Position numbers and translations under genes: made by a program
Assembly: GCA_031177845.1 (NCBI GenBank)
Contig: JAPSGG010000008.1
Coordinates: 1-12,894 of the forward strand
DNA: 12,894 nt
Origin: Chromatiales bacterium
Lineage (GTDB): Bacteria > Pseudomonadota > Gammaproteobacteria > JACCYU01
Direction: 5' to 3'
The notes under the pieces: model-generated
The model's database searches: none
What the model saw: the letters and a program-made list of their open reading frames with translations, nothing else
Told to the model about the DNA's origin: nothing
Part shown: positions 1-8,800 of the stretch, one piece after another
Numbering within the stretch: the stretch's first letter is position 1
Layout of the letters: each line of letters opens with the position of its first letter

Positions 1-2486
1 GGGCGGGTGACCGAGGGATTGGCGGCGCTCAGACCGTCGGCCAGCGTGCTGAGGAACCCCGTATAGTGGAGGGCGAATCTCGCCTCTCGAAGCTCGTCGA
101 ATGCGGGACGAAGAACTCGCGCTTCGGCGCCGAGATCACCTCGCTTGATGAGCAGCAATCCCTGCATTAAACGACCGTAGGCATGCCATATGGAGAGCGC
201 GTGCTTTGTTGCGTGGTCCAGCAGCATCGTCAGGGCGCGTTCCAGCGCCACCAGGTCCCCGGCATAGAGCGCCACCGGGCATGCGCCTTCCGCCAAAGCC
301 CAACAAAGCGAAGGCGGGTGATCGGCTGCGCGCGCGTCCTCGACCGCGAGTTGGGCCGCATGTATTGCCTGGTCGACCGATCCCTGCAGCCACAGGATCT
401 GGGCATGAACGCCGCGTGCGATCACTTGCTGGTCGTATACGAAGCGGACCCGGTGCGACCGGTGTGCGGGGGCGACATAGCGATCGAGCATGCGCTCCAG
501 ATGAGCCCGCGCGGCGCACTGGTCTCCCAGGTAATGCAACGACAGGCCCATCATTCGATCCGAGATGGCCAGATCGGCCGGATCGCCCCGGTCCGCGGCA
601 AGATTCGAGAAACGTTGCGCGAGCGCCAGCGCGGACCGGTACGCGCCGCTGTAGTGATGATAAGCCCAAAGCCCCCAGAGCGACCGCAACTGATATTCGG
701 AGTCGGCAAGGCGCTCGGCGATGTCGAGGGCGCTCGTCCAGGCCCCGCCGGTTTCGGGCACGGGACCTCTGGTGTACATCAACGAAGCGCCAAGTGCGGC
801 ATATAGCTTCATGTCGCGGCGTCCGTTAGGCTTTGATCCACGCCCGGGACTGGAGAGCGCGCGTTCGACGCGCACACGACATCGGTCCATCAGCGACAAT
901 TCAAAAAAGAGCGGCAGCGAGGCCGTCGTGAGCTCGACGCCGAGCGCGGCGTCACCGTTCGGTGAGAAGGCCCAATCCAGCGCCGCACGGACGTTGTCGA
1001 TCTGGCGGCCATATGCGGCCAGCCATTCTGCGGTGGGCCGCGTCTCCCACTCGGCTTCGGCGCGTTCGAACAAGTCTAGATAATACTCGGCGTGGCGTCG
1101 TTTGAACTCTTCAAACTCGCCACTCGCCCGGAGCTTCTCAAGCGCGTACGCGCGCGTAGTTTCGAGCAGCCGATAGTGTGCAATCGGACTGTTAACGTCG
1201 GCCGAAACGAGCGACTTGACGACCAGGTTCGCTATGGGGCAGTCGACGACGCTCGGAGCACAGCCCCTGGTGACGGCACTTGCGGCATCCAGGGTAAAGC
1301 CCCCAGCGAAGACGGCCAGTCTGCGCAGAACCACTCGCTCGGAATCGGCGAGCAGCTCGTAACTCCAATCGAGCGTCGCGCGCATCGTCTGGTGGCGTGG
1401 CAAAGCTGTGCGAGTGCCGCCCGTAAGGAGTCTGAATGTGTCCTCCAGGCGGGCCGCGATCCCTTCAACCCCAAACGACGCAACGCGCGTTGCAGCGAGC
1501 TCGATCGCGAGCGGGATACCGTCGAGGTGCCGGCAAATTCCCGCCGCGATCGATGCAAGACGGACGTCCGGCGCGTAACGCGGCTCCGCCGCGCGCGCCC
1601 GCGCGACAAACAGCTTGACCGCACCGTGCTCGAGCACGTCTTCCATATCCGGGTTATCCTCCGCCGGCACCTCGAGCGGCGGTACCTGGTAAACCTGCTC
1701 CCCTTCGGCTCGCAGCGGCTCGCGGCTCGTGGCGAGCACGCAAGAAACGGGGCTGGCGCGCAATAGCGCCTCCGCCATGCGGGCGGCTTCCTCGACCACA
1801 TGCTCACAGTTGTCCAGCACGAGCAGCAGATGTTTCGCGCCCAGCGCAGTGGCGATGCGCGGGGCAGACACCGGGTCGACCGTGAGCGACAGGCCGAACG
1901 CGGTGGCGACGGTGACGGGCACCAGCTCCGGATCGGAGAGCGGTCCGAACTCCGCGAGCCACACGCCGTCGGAAAACCTCGGCAGCATATGCCGCGCGAC
2001 CTCCAGTCCCAACCGCGTCTTGCCGATGCCACCGATGCCGGCCAGCGTGACCAACCGATGCACCCTCATCATGTCCATCACTTCGGCCACGGCGCTCTCG
2101 CGGCCGATCAGTTCGGAAATGGGTTCAGGAAGGTTTGACGTAGGAAGAGCTGAAGCGGGAACAGCCGCCTCTCGAATCTCGCCGGTGAACTGGTAACCGC
2201 GGCCTGTCACGGTCCGGATCAGGTTACGGTCGGCTCCGAGCGCCCTGCGCAGCATCGACATCTGGGCCTGCAGGGTGTTCTCCTCGACGACCCGGCCCGG
2301 CCAGACGCGGTTCATCAGTTCGTCCTTGGTCAGGACAGCCCCGCGGGAATCGATGAGCGCCATGAGCACGTCAAAAGCGCGCCCGCCGAGTTCGGTCGGC
2401 CGGTTATCCGCCAGCAGCTCGCGGCGATGAGGAAGGACCTTACAACGGCCGAACTCGATCGTCGGCGACTCGGATTCAGCGTCCAT
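1..2486 (-). CDS. Winged-helix STAND ATPase transcriptional regulator with TPR-like C-terminus (3' end cut by window edge)
   Basis: I translated this frame by hand: it is open for 828 codons from the ATG at 2486 to the left edge, so the C-terminus is missing. Residues about 8-102 form an OmpR/CadC-type winged helix (recognition region around VVEENTLQAQMSMLRRALG, ending in TGRGYQFTG). Then comes a STAND/AfsR-like NTPase: Walker A GIGGIGKT at 150-157, Walker B LLLVLDN around 220-226, TSREPL at 253-258 and GIPLAIELAA at 323-332. The helical remainder (about 430 onward, rich in Ala, Leu and Arg) resembles the TPR-like sensor part of such proteins. In this family the C-terminal part is thought to bind a ligand or partner and ATP binding switches the protein on. 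An in-frame TGA eight codons upstream with no other ATG between fixes the start. It is divergent from the hydrolase gene and probably controls it. The ligand cannot be told from sequence. Confidence 0.93.
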   Translation of the reverse strand, partial: MDAESESPTIEFGRCKVLPHRRELLADNRPTELGGRAFDVLMALIDSRGAVLTKDELMNRVWPGRVVEENTLQAQMSMLRRALGADRNLIRTVTGRGYQFTGEIREAAVPASALPTSNLPEPISELIGRESAVAEVMDMMRVHRLVTLAGIGGIGKTRLGLEVARHMLPRFSDGVWLAEFGPLSDPELVPVTVATAFGLSLTVDPVSAPRIATALGAKHLLLVLDNCEHVVEEAARMAEALLRASPVSCVLATSREPLRAEGEQVYQVPPLEVPAEDNPDMEDVLEHGAVKLFVARARAAEPRYAPDVRLASIAAGICRHLDGIPLAIELAATRVASFGVEGIAARLEDTFRLLTGGTRTALPRHQTMRATLDWSYELLADSERVVLRRLAVFAGGFTLDAASAVTRGCAPSVVDCPIANLVVKSLVSADVNSPIAHYRLLETTRAYALEKLRASGEFEEFKRRHAEYYLDLFERAEAEWETRPTAEWLAAYGRQIDNVRAALDWAFSPNGDAALGVELTTASLPLFFELSLMDRCRVRVERALSSPGRGSKPNGRRDMKLYAALGASLMYTRGPVPETGGAWTSALDIAERLADSEYQLRSLWGLWAYHHYSGAYRSALALAQRFSNLAADRGDPADLAISDRMMGLSLHYLGDQCAARAHLERMLDRYVAPAHRSHRVRFVYDQQVIARGVHAQILWLQGSVDQAIHAAQLAVEDARAADHPPSLCWALAEGACPVALYAGDLVALERALTMLLDHATKHALSIWHAYGRLMQGLLLIKRGDLGAEARVLRPAFDELREARFALHYTGFLSTLADGLSAANPSVTR

Positions 2487-2494
2487 GACCGACG

Positions 2495-2523
2495 ATTGTA
2501 GGCGACTTTTCAGGACATTTCAG
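2495..2523 (-). promoter_or_regulatory. Predicted sigma-70 promoter of the STAND regulator; transcript nearly leaderless
   Basis: Read on the minus strand, TACAAT (plus 2495-2500, 5/6 match to TATAAT) is preceded at exactly 17 bp by CTGAAA (plus 2518-2523, 4/6 match to TTGACA). A start 6-8 bases past the -10 would fall at about 2487-2489, next to the ATG at 2486. That agrees with the absence of any Shine-Dalgarno-like sequence before this ATG. The call rests only on consensus matching. Confidence 0.5.
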
Positions 2524-2533
2524 AACGACTCAG
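2508..2533. promoter_or_regulatory. Tandem direct repeats, candidate operator in the divergent promoter region
   Basis: TTTCAGGACA (2508-2517) is followed directly by TTTCAGAACG (2518-2527), 8 of 10 identical. A third TCAG follows at 2530-2533, so TCAG recurs at 2510, 2520 and 2530 with exact 10-bp spacing. A fourth is at 2551, 21 bp further on. Repeats one helical turn apart are how OmpR/PhoB-type winged-helix proteins commonly bind DNA. The block covers the predicted -35 of the regulator, so autoregulation and control of the divergent hydrolase gene are a reasonable inference. No binding evidence can be seen here. Confidence 0.45.
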
Positions 2534-2620
2534 TTAATGGCAAGGACTCTTCAGCCGCGGCCGCGTATCGTCCATCCAACAGCGCACTACGAGATATCGC
2601 CCCATCGTTCCATCAATATC

Positions 2621-2626
2621 GAGAGG
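2621..2626 (+). promoter_or_regulatory. Ribosome binding site fixing the hydrolase start
   Basis: GAGAGG ends 9 bases before the ATG at 2636. The in-frame ATG 99 bases upstream (2537) has no such site, lies against the repeat block, and would add 33 residues that do not look like part of the family. The start at 2636 is therefore preferred. Confidence 0.7.
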
Positions 2627-2635
2627 TTTTACATC

Positions 2636-3604
2636 ATGAAAAAGAATGGAGCCGGAAGCCCTGGTGTCGAGCGTCGCACGCAGGCATTTCTGGAAGCGTT
2701 GGCGGCCAGTGGCGGCACGCCCATCGAGCAACTGAGTCCGGCCGATGCCCGTGCCGTGCTGGTGGGCGCTCAGTCCAACGTCAAGGTCGACCTGCCTAAA
2801 GCCGATATCTCGGAAAAGACCATCAGCGTTGATGGCGAGAACATAACGCTGAGGATCGTACGTCCGGCGGGGATGAACGAGGCGCTCCCGGTATTCATGT
2901 TCTTTCACGGCGGCGGCTGGGTACTCGGAGATTTTCCCACCCACGAGCGGCTGGTGCGGGATCTGGTTGCCGGAGCCGGTGCAGTGGGAGTCTTCGTCAA
3001 TTACACGCCGTCACCGGAAGCCCACTATCCCACCGCGATCAATCAAGCCTACGCAGCGACTAAGTGGGTCGCCGAACATGGACAGGAGATCAACGTCGAC
3101 GGCGCGCGACTCGCGGTGGTCGGCAACAGCGCGGGCGGCAACATGGCGGCGGTGGTCAGCCTAATGTCCAAGGACAGGGGCACGCCACACGTCAAATACC
3201 AGGTGCTGCTATGGCCGGTAACGGACGCGAATTTCGAGACGGCATCGTATGAGCAGTTCGCCGATGGACACTTCCTGACCCGCAACATGATGAAGTGGTT
3301 CTGGGACAACTACACCACCGATACGAACCAGCGGCACGACGTCTATGCCTCGCCTTTGCAGGCGACGACCGAGCGGCTCAAGGGGCTGCCGCCCGCCCTC
3401 ATTCAAACGGCGGAAATGGACGTGCTGCGCGATGAAGGCGAAGCCTACGGGCGCAGGCTGGACGTGGCCGGCGTGGACGTCACCGTCACTCGCTACAACG
3501 GCATGATCCACGACTACGGTCTGCTCAATGCCCTGAGCCAGGTACCAGGTGCGCGTTCCGCGATGTTGCAGGCGTCTGAAGAGCTGAGGAAGCACCTGCA
3601 GTAA
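2636..3604 (+). CDS. Alpha/beta hydrolase, HSL/family IV esterase type
   Basis: 322 residues, the usual length for bacterial hormone-sensitive-lipase-like esterases. The oxyanion-hole motif HGGGW is at 91-95, the nucleophile elbow GNSAGG at 163-168 (Ser165), the acid probably Asp262 in EMDVLRDEGEAY, and the base His292 in MIHDYG. All catalytic parts are present. Two details differ from the commonest form: Asn rather than Asp before the nucleophile, and HDYG rather than HGF around the His. No signal peptide is seen, so it is probably cytoplasmic. Members cleave small carboxylic esters or lactones; the substrate here is unknown. It is the first gene divergent from the STAND regulator and is followed after 105 bp by a dehydrogenase, suggesting a two-step conversion in which the ester is hydrolysed and the released alcohol or ketone is oxidised or reduced. 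Confidence 0.93.
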   Translation: MKKNGAGSPGVERRTQAFLEALAASGGTPIEQLSPADARAVLVGAQSNVKVDLPKADISEKTISVDGENITLRIVRPAGMNEALPVFMFFHGGGWVLGDFPTHERLVRDLVAGAGAVGVFVNYTPSPEAHYPTAINQAYAATKWVAEHGQEINVDGARLAVVGNSAGGNMAAVVSLMSKDRGTPHVKYQVLLWPVTDANFETASYEQFADGHFLTRNMMKWFWDNYTTDTNQRHDVYASPLQATTERLKGLPPALIQTAEMDVLRDEGEAYGRRLDVAGVDVTVTRYNGMIHDYGLLNALSQVPGARSAMLQASEELRKHLQ

Positions 3605-3675
3605 CAAAGACGAAGAATGCGCGACTCCGTCATCCATAGCCTTGAGGGATCGCTCGCGGCTTTCCTGGTCTCGCA

Positions 3676-3687
3676 CGTTATATAACG
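3676..3687. promoter_or_regulatory. Perfect 12-bp palindrome upstream of the SDR gene
   Basis: CGTTATATAACG is its own reverse complement and ends 22 bases before the dehydrogenase ATG. It contains a TATAAC that could serve as a -10 element, so it may be an operator, a promoter core or both. I did not find a second copy in the other intergenic stretches. Confidence 0.35.
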
Positions 3688-3709
3688 CTTATCTCAAGGA
3701 GAATAACTC

Positions 3710-4462
3710 ATGACCAAGAAACTTAGCGGCAAGGTCGCGCTGGTAACCGGTGCTTCCAAGGGGATCGGTGCGTCTATTGCCAAACATCTCGCGGCCGAAG
3801 GTGCGTCGGTCGTCGTCAACTATGCCTCGAGTAAAGAAGGGGCAGATCGGGTCGTCGCCGAAATTGCAAGCGGCGGTGGAAAGGCCATTGCGGTGCAGGC
3901 AAGTGTCGCAAGTAAGGCGGGGATCGAGCATCTCTATTCCGAGACGATGAAGGCTTTCGGCAAGCTCGACATCCTGGTCAACAATGCAGGTATCTATGAG
4001 TTCTCGCCCCTCGAAGACGTCACCGAAGATCACTTCCACCGCCAGTTCAACCTGAACGTCCTCGGCCTGCTGCTGATGTCCCAGGAGGCGCTCAAGCGCT
4101 TTGGCGATGAAGGCGGCAGCATCATCAATATCAGCTCAATCGTAAGCACCTTAGCGCCACCGAATACCTCGGTTTACAGCGCTACCAAAGGGGCTGTAGA
4201 CAGCATCACAAGGTCGCTGTCCGAGGAACTGGGACCGCGTGGGATCCGCGTCAACGCGATCAACCCCGGCATGGTGGAGACGGAGGGCGTGCATGCCGCC
4301 GGCATTGCCGATAGCGATATGCGCAAACAGGTTGAAGCCCAAACCCCGCTTGGCCGAATCGGACAACCGCAGGACATCGCGACCGCGGCCGTCTTCCTTG
4401 CCTCCGCGGACTCCTCCTGGCTCAGCGGCGAAACGCTAACCATCGCCGGAGGCCTGCACTGA
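3710..4462 (+). CDS. Short-chain dehydrogenase/reductase (classical SDR, NADP(H)-type)
   Basis: 250 residues, standard for classical SDRs. The Rossmann motif TGASKGIG is at 13-20, NNAG at 91-94, the catalytic Asn at 116 (NVLG), Ser143, and Tyr156/Lys160 in YSATK. The Lys inside the glycine motif and NYASSK after the second strand (37-42) favour NADP(H) over NAD(H). The protein looks like those labelled glucose 1-dehydrogenase or 3-oxoacyl-ACP reductase, but such labels do not fix the substrate. It has a good ribosome site, AAGGAG at 3696-3701, 8 bases before the ATG. It follows the hydrolase on the same strand and may be co-transcribed with it. The 105-bp gap and the palindrome leave room for a promoter of its own. 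It is an intact soluble enzyme with no membrane segment. Confidence 0.93.
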   Translation: MTKKLSGKVALVTGASKGIGASIAKHLAAEGASVVVNYASSKEGADRVVAEIASGGGKAIAVQASVASKAGIEHLYSETMKAFGKLDILVNNAGIYEFSPLEDVTEDHFHRQFNLNVLGLLLMSQEALKRFGDEGGSIINISSIVSTLAPPNTSVYSATKGAVDSITRSLSEELGPRGIRVNAINPGMVETEGVHAAGIADSDMRKQVEAQTPLGRIGQPQDIATAAVFLASADSSWLSGETLTIAGGLH

Positions 4463-4531
4463 AGCAGCGAATGGTTGGGGCTCGAAGGGTATGGACACTT
4501 AATGATAGCGAGGAACAATCTGATTCCCGTG

Positions 4532-4598
4532 GCTGGCATCAAGGACGCGCGGCCACGCCAGACGAGATCGCTAGCCGTTCATTCGCCCGGATGCCGGC
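4532..4598. repeat. Inverted repeat in the leader of the efflux operon
   Basis: GCTGGCATC (4532-4540) pairs with GATGCCGGC (4590-4598): nine pairs including one G-U, enclosing 49 bases. There is no T-run after it, so it is not an intrinsic terminator. It may fold the mRNA leader or be coincidental. Confidence 0.3.
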
Positions 4599-4614
4599 AC
4601 CAATAACGGACGTC

Positions 4615-4633
4615 GTCGTCACAAGCTGACGGC
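4615..4633. repeat. Short hairpin/inverted repeat just upstream of the adaptor gene
   Basis: CGTCA (4617-4621) and TGACG (4627-4631) are perfect arms around a 5-base centre. The pairing extends to seven with one G-U. It ends 21 bases before the adaptor ATG, where either an operator or a translation-affecting hairpin could sit. Confidence 0.3.
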
Positions 4634-4654
4634 AAACACATACGGGAAACTAGC

Positions 4655-5875
4655 ATGAAGATTTCTGCCCAGTCACTCGGCATTGAGCGGAGACGGCTTG
4701 GACCGGCAAGAAATGCTGCGCTTGCTGCTGCTTACCTGACCATTGCGATTCTCGCGGGCTGTTCCAAAGGCGAGTCGACGCCTACGCCCCCCGCGCCGCC
4801 GACCGTCTCCGTCGCAACTCCGCTTGTAAAAGAAATCACCGAGTGGGATGGATACACGGGTCGCTTGCAAGCAGTACAGTCGGTCGAGGTACGTGCACGG
4901 GTAGGCGGATACTTGGAGTCTGTGCACTTCAAGGATGGAAGCATCGTGAAGCGAGGAGATTTGCTTTTCACCATCGACCGGCGTCCTTACCAGGCCGCTC
5001 TGGATGAAGCGAATGCGCGCCTCGCGCGTGCGCGCGCGCAGCTGAATCTCGCGAAAATGGATCTGGCCCGCGCGCAGAATCTATTTGAGCAGAACGCGAT
5101 TTCGGAAGAAGAGCTGGATCAGCGCACCCAAGGTAGAAGAAGCGTGGCCGCGGAAGTACAGGCGGCCGAAGCGGCTGTGCGGCGCGCTGAGCTGGACCTG
5201 AACTGGACCGAAGTGCGCGCGCCCATTTCCGGGCGTATCGGCCGCGAGCTGGTTACTAAAGGCAATCTGATTAGCGGCGGCTCCGCGGGCGCGACGTTGC
5301 TCACGAAGATCGTCTCTTTGGATCCCATCTACCTGTATTTCACGGCCGACGAACTGGCGCTCTTGCGCTACATCCGATTGGATCAGGCAGGTGAACGGGT
5401 GTCTTCGCGCACCGCGGAGAACCCGGTGCGATTGCAGCTCGCCGACGAAAACGGTTATCCGCACGTGGGGCATATGAACTTCGTCGACAACGAGATCGAC
5501 GAGGCCACGGGTACGATCCAGGGCCGCGCGATCTTTCGCAATCCGGGCATGGCATTAACGCCGGGCATGTTCGCGCGCATCTTGCTCAAAGGCCGCGGGC
5601 CTTATGAGACGCTCCTGATCCCAGACGCCGCGGTGGGCGCGGACCAGGCGACGCGGTTCGTCTACATCGTCGATGAAAACAACGTGGCGAAACGTCGGGA
5701 TGTAGTCCTCGGCCGGTGGGTCGATGACCGCCTGCGCGTGGTCGAGGACGGGCTCAAGCCCGGCGATCGCATCGTCACCGAAGGCTTGCAGTTTGTGCAA
5801 GCCGACTCGCCCGTGAGGCCCGAGCCGCAGAAGATCAGGGATCCCGGCACCGACTTAGCCGCGACCGCCGAATAA
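4655..5875 (+). CDS. RND efflux periplasmic adaptor lipoprotein (MexE/OqxA-like membrane fusion protein)
   Basis: 406 residues. The N-terminus has basic residues (Arg12-14, Arg19), a hydrophobic stretch of about 21-34 and the lipobox LAGC with Cys36, so it is a lipoprotein facing the periplasm. The +2 residue is Ser, not the Asp of E. coli AcrA. A first biotinyl-lipoyl half lies at about 76-108 (VRARVGGYLESVHFKDGSIVKRGDLLF), an alpha-hairpin coiled coil at about 112-184, the second lipoyl half at 186-206 (VRAPISGRIGRELVTKGNL), then a beta-barrel and a membrane-proximal domain ending near 385. Adaptors of this family link the inner-membrane pump to the outer-membrane channel. The start has a modest GGGA at 4644-4647. 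The pump gene begins 12 bp after the stop, so the two form an operon. The closest resemblance by eye is to MexE, not AcrA, but substrate range cannot be read from it. Confidence 0.95.
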   Translation: MKISAQSLGIERRRLGPARNAALAAAYLTIAILAGCSKGESTPTPPAPPTVSVATPLVKEITEWDGYTGRLQAVQSVEVRARVGGYLESVHFKDGSIVKRGDLLFTIDRRPYQAALDEANARLARARAQLNLAKMDLARAQNLFEQNAISEEELDQRTQGRRSVAAEVQAAEAAVRRAELDLNWTEVRAPISGRIGRELVTKGNLISGGSAGATLLTKIVSLDPIYLYFTADELALLRYIRLDQAGERVSSRTAENPVRLQLADENGYPHVGHMNFVDNEIDEATGTIQGRAIFRNPGMALTPGMFARILLKGRGPYETLLIPDAAVGADQATRFVYIVDENNVAKRRDVVLGRWVDDRLRVVEDGLKPGDRIVTEGLQFVQADSPVRPEPQKIRDPGTDLAATAE

Positions 5876-5887
5876 GAGCTTACCGTC

Positions 5888-8800
5888 ATGCACTTCAGCC
5901 ATTTCTTCATCGACCGTCCCATCTTTGCCACGGTCATTTCCATCCTGATCGTGCTGGTCGGCGCGATTGCCTACTTCAATCTGCCGATCGAGCAGTACCC
6001 GCAGGTCGCACCGCCGCAGGTGCGGGTGCAGGCGACTTATCCGGGCGCAACGCCCGAGACCATCGCAGATACGGTCGCGGCACCCATCGAGCAGGAGGTC
6101 AACGGCGTCGAGAACATGCTGTATATGACGTCCTCGTCGACCGCTGACGGCAACATGACCCTGGACGTGACCTTCGAACTCGGTACCGATCTGGACACAG
6201 CGCAGGTGCTGGTGCAAAACCGCGTTGCCATCGCCGAGCCGCGGCTTCCAGAGGAAGTCCGGCGGCTGGGCGTCACGACGATCAAGCGCTCGCCCAATCT
6301 GATGATCGTGGTGCACCTGTACTCGCCCGACGGCACTTACGATCAACTATACGTCAGCAACTACGCCATTCTGCAGATACAAGACGTGCTCGCGCGCATC
6401 CAGGGTGTCGGCGAGATCCTGGTGTTCGGCGCGCGCGAGTACAGCATGCGGATCTGGCTCGATCCAGAGCGGCTCGCCGAGCTGGATCTGGCGCCCAGCG
6501 ACATCGTGCGAGCGCTACGCACACAGAACGTGCAGGTGGCTGCGGGCGCCCTCGGTCAGCAGCCGATCAGCGCCAATAACGCCTTCCAGCTCGCGGCCAA
6601 TGCGCAGGGCCGCTTCACCGACCCTGAGCAGTTCGAGCAGGTGATCGTCAAGCGCGGCGGGGACGGCAGATTGACCCGGCTGGTCGACGTCGCGCGCGTG
6701 GAGCTGGGCGCACAAGACTACGTGACCAACAGCTACTTGAATGGCAAGCCCGCGGTGGCCATCGTCGCGAACCAACTGCCGGGCAGCAACGCCATCGACA
6801 CCGTCGACGAAATCAAGGCGACCATGGCGGAGCTTGAGAAGGATTTCCCCGACGGTCTAGAGTACGAAATCGTCTACAACCCGACGGAGTTCGTCGCAGA
6901 GAGCATCTCGGCGGTTTATCACACGATCTTCGAGGCGGTCGCGCTGGTCATCCTCGTCATCATCGTCTTTCTGCAGACGTGGCGGGCGGCGGCCATTCCG
7001 ATCGTGGCAATCCCGGTCTCCTTGATCGGCACGTTCGCAGTCATGTCCGCGATGGGTTTTTCGCTGAATAATCTCTCGTTGTTCGGGCTGGTGCTCGCGA
7101 TCGGCATCGTAGTCGATGACGCCATCGTGGTGGTCGAGAACATCGAGCGCAATCTTGAGAAGGGCTTAAGCCCACGCGACGCCGCACGCGCGAGCATGGA
7201 CGAGGTCGGCGGCGCGCTGGTCTCGATCGCACTGGTGCTCGGGGCGGTCTTCGTTCCGACCGCCTTTTTGACCGGCATCACGGGGCAGTTCTTCCGCCAG
7301 TTCGCATTGACCATCGCGGTCGCGACCTTCATCTCGATGTTCGTGTCGTTGACCCTGAGCCCGGCCCTAGGCGCAATGCTGTTGCGGTCTAAAGACCAGC
7401 CGCAGGGGCACTTCGGACGTTTGTGGAATCTGGTGCTCGGCCCGTTTTTCAGGCTCTTCAACCGCGCGTTCGAGTGGTTGAGCGGCAGTTATGCCAGGCG
7501 CGTGTGCCAGGTATCGCGCCGGCCCGCGGCCATGCTGGTGATCTTCGTGATCTTGCTCGGCCTCACGGTCTTCGGATATCAGCGGGTGCCCAGCGGGTTC
7601 ATTCCGGCGCAAGACCAGGGGTATTTGATTACCGCCATCGAGCTGCCCAAGGGCGCCGCTTTAGCGCGCACGGATCGCGTGGTGCAGCGGGTCACCGATA
7701 TCGCGCTTAAGACGCCTGGTGCTGCGAACGCGGTAGGATTCGCCGGATTCTCGGGCGCGACGTTCTCGAACGCGACCAACGCCGGCGTGGTGTTCGTGCC
7801 GCTTAAACCCTTCGCCGAGCGCGGCCCCGGCGATGACGCTGTGTCGGTGATGGGCAAGCTACGGCAGCAATTCTCGCAAATCAGGGGCGCGCTCATCTTC
7901 GTGATCCAGCCGCCGCCGATCCGGGGCCTGGGCACCGGCAGCGGCTTCAAGATGATGGTGCAGGATCGCCTTAGCCGAGGCTATCAGGCGTTGGAGGGCG
8001 CCACCTTAGGATTGGTCGGCAAGGCAGCACAAGAGCCGACGTTAATGCAGGTGTTCAGCACCTTCAGCGTGGACACGCCGAAGTACTTCGTGGACATCGA
8101 TCGCACCAAGGCCGAGATGCTCGACGTGCCAGTCGCTAATGTCTTCGATGCGTTGCAGATCAGCCTCGGCTCGACCTTCATCAACGATTTCAATCTCTTC
8201 GGACGCGTATATCGAGTGACGGCGCAGGCCGATGCGCCGTATCGATTGCTTCCGCGCGACATCGAGCAACTGCGCGTACGCAGCGCCACCGGCGCCATGG
8301 TGCCGCTCGGCACCTTGGTCGACATCCAGCAAACCACGGGCGCCGACCGAGTCGTACGCCATAATCTCTATCCCGCCGCGGAGGTGCAGGGCGAACCCTC
8401 GCCCGGCTTCAGCTCCGGCGAGGCGCTGACCACCATGGCGGGCCTTGCCGCTCAAAATCTGCCCGATGGCATCGACTTCGAATGGACGGAGATTGCATTC
8501 CAACAGACGGAGGCCGGTAACGCGGGGCTGATCGTCTTCCCGCTGAGCGTGCTGTTCGTGTTTCTGGTGCTCGCGGCGCAGTACGAGAGCTGGTCCTTGC
8601 CGTTGGCGATCATCCTCATCGTGCCGCTGTGCATTCTGTTTGCGATCGCGGGCATTTGGGCGCGCGGCATGGACATCAACATTCTTACTCAAATCGGCTT
8701 TATCGTTCTGGTCGGGCTTGCCTGTAAGAACGCGATCTTGATCGTCGAGTTCGCCAAGCAGCAGGAGGAGGAAGGCAAATCGATCTACTCGGCCGCGACG

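Noticed and set aside
183..1766. Several plus-strand open frames (for example 183-806 and 1092-1766) opposite the regulator
   Set aside because: High GC keeps antisense frames open. They show no recognisable motifs or ribosome sites and oppose a frame with clear domains.
1232..2032. Open minus-strand frame of 266 codons inside the regulator region
   Set aside because: It is Arg/Ser-rich low-complexity and lacks any domain. The overlapping minus-strand frame from 2486 carries the winged helix, Walker motifs and GIPLAIELAA, so this one is a shadow.
2537..2635. Upstream ATG that would extend the hydrolase by 33 residues
   Set aside because: No ribosome site, it overlaps the repeat/promoter region, and the extra residues do not resemble esterase N-termini. 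GAGAGG before 2636 fits better.
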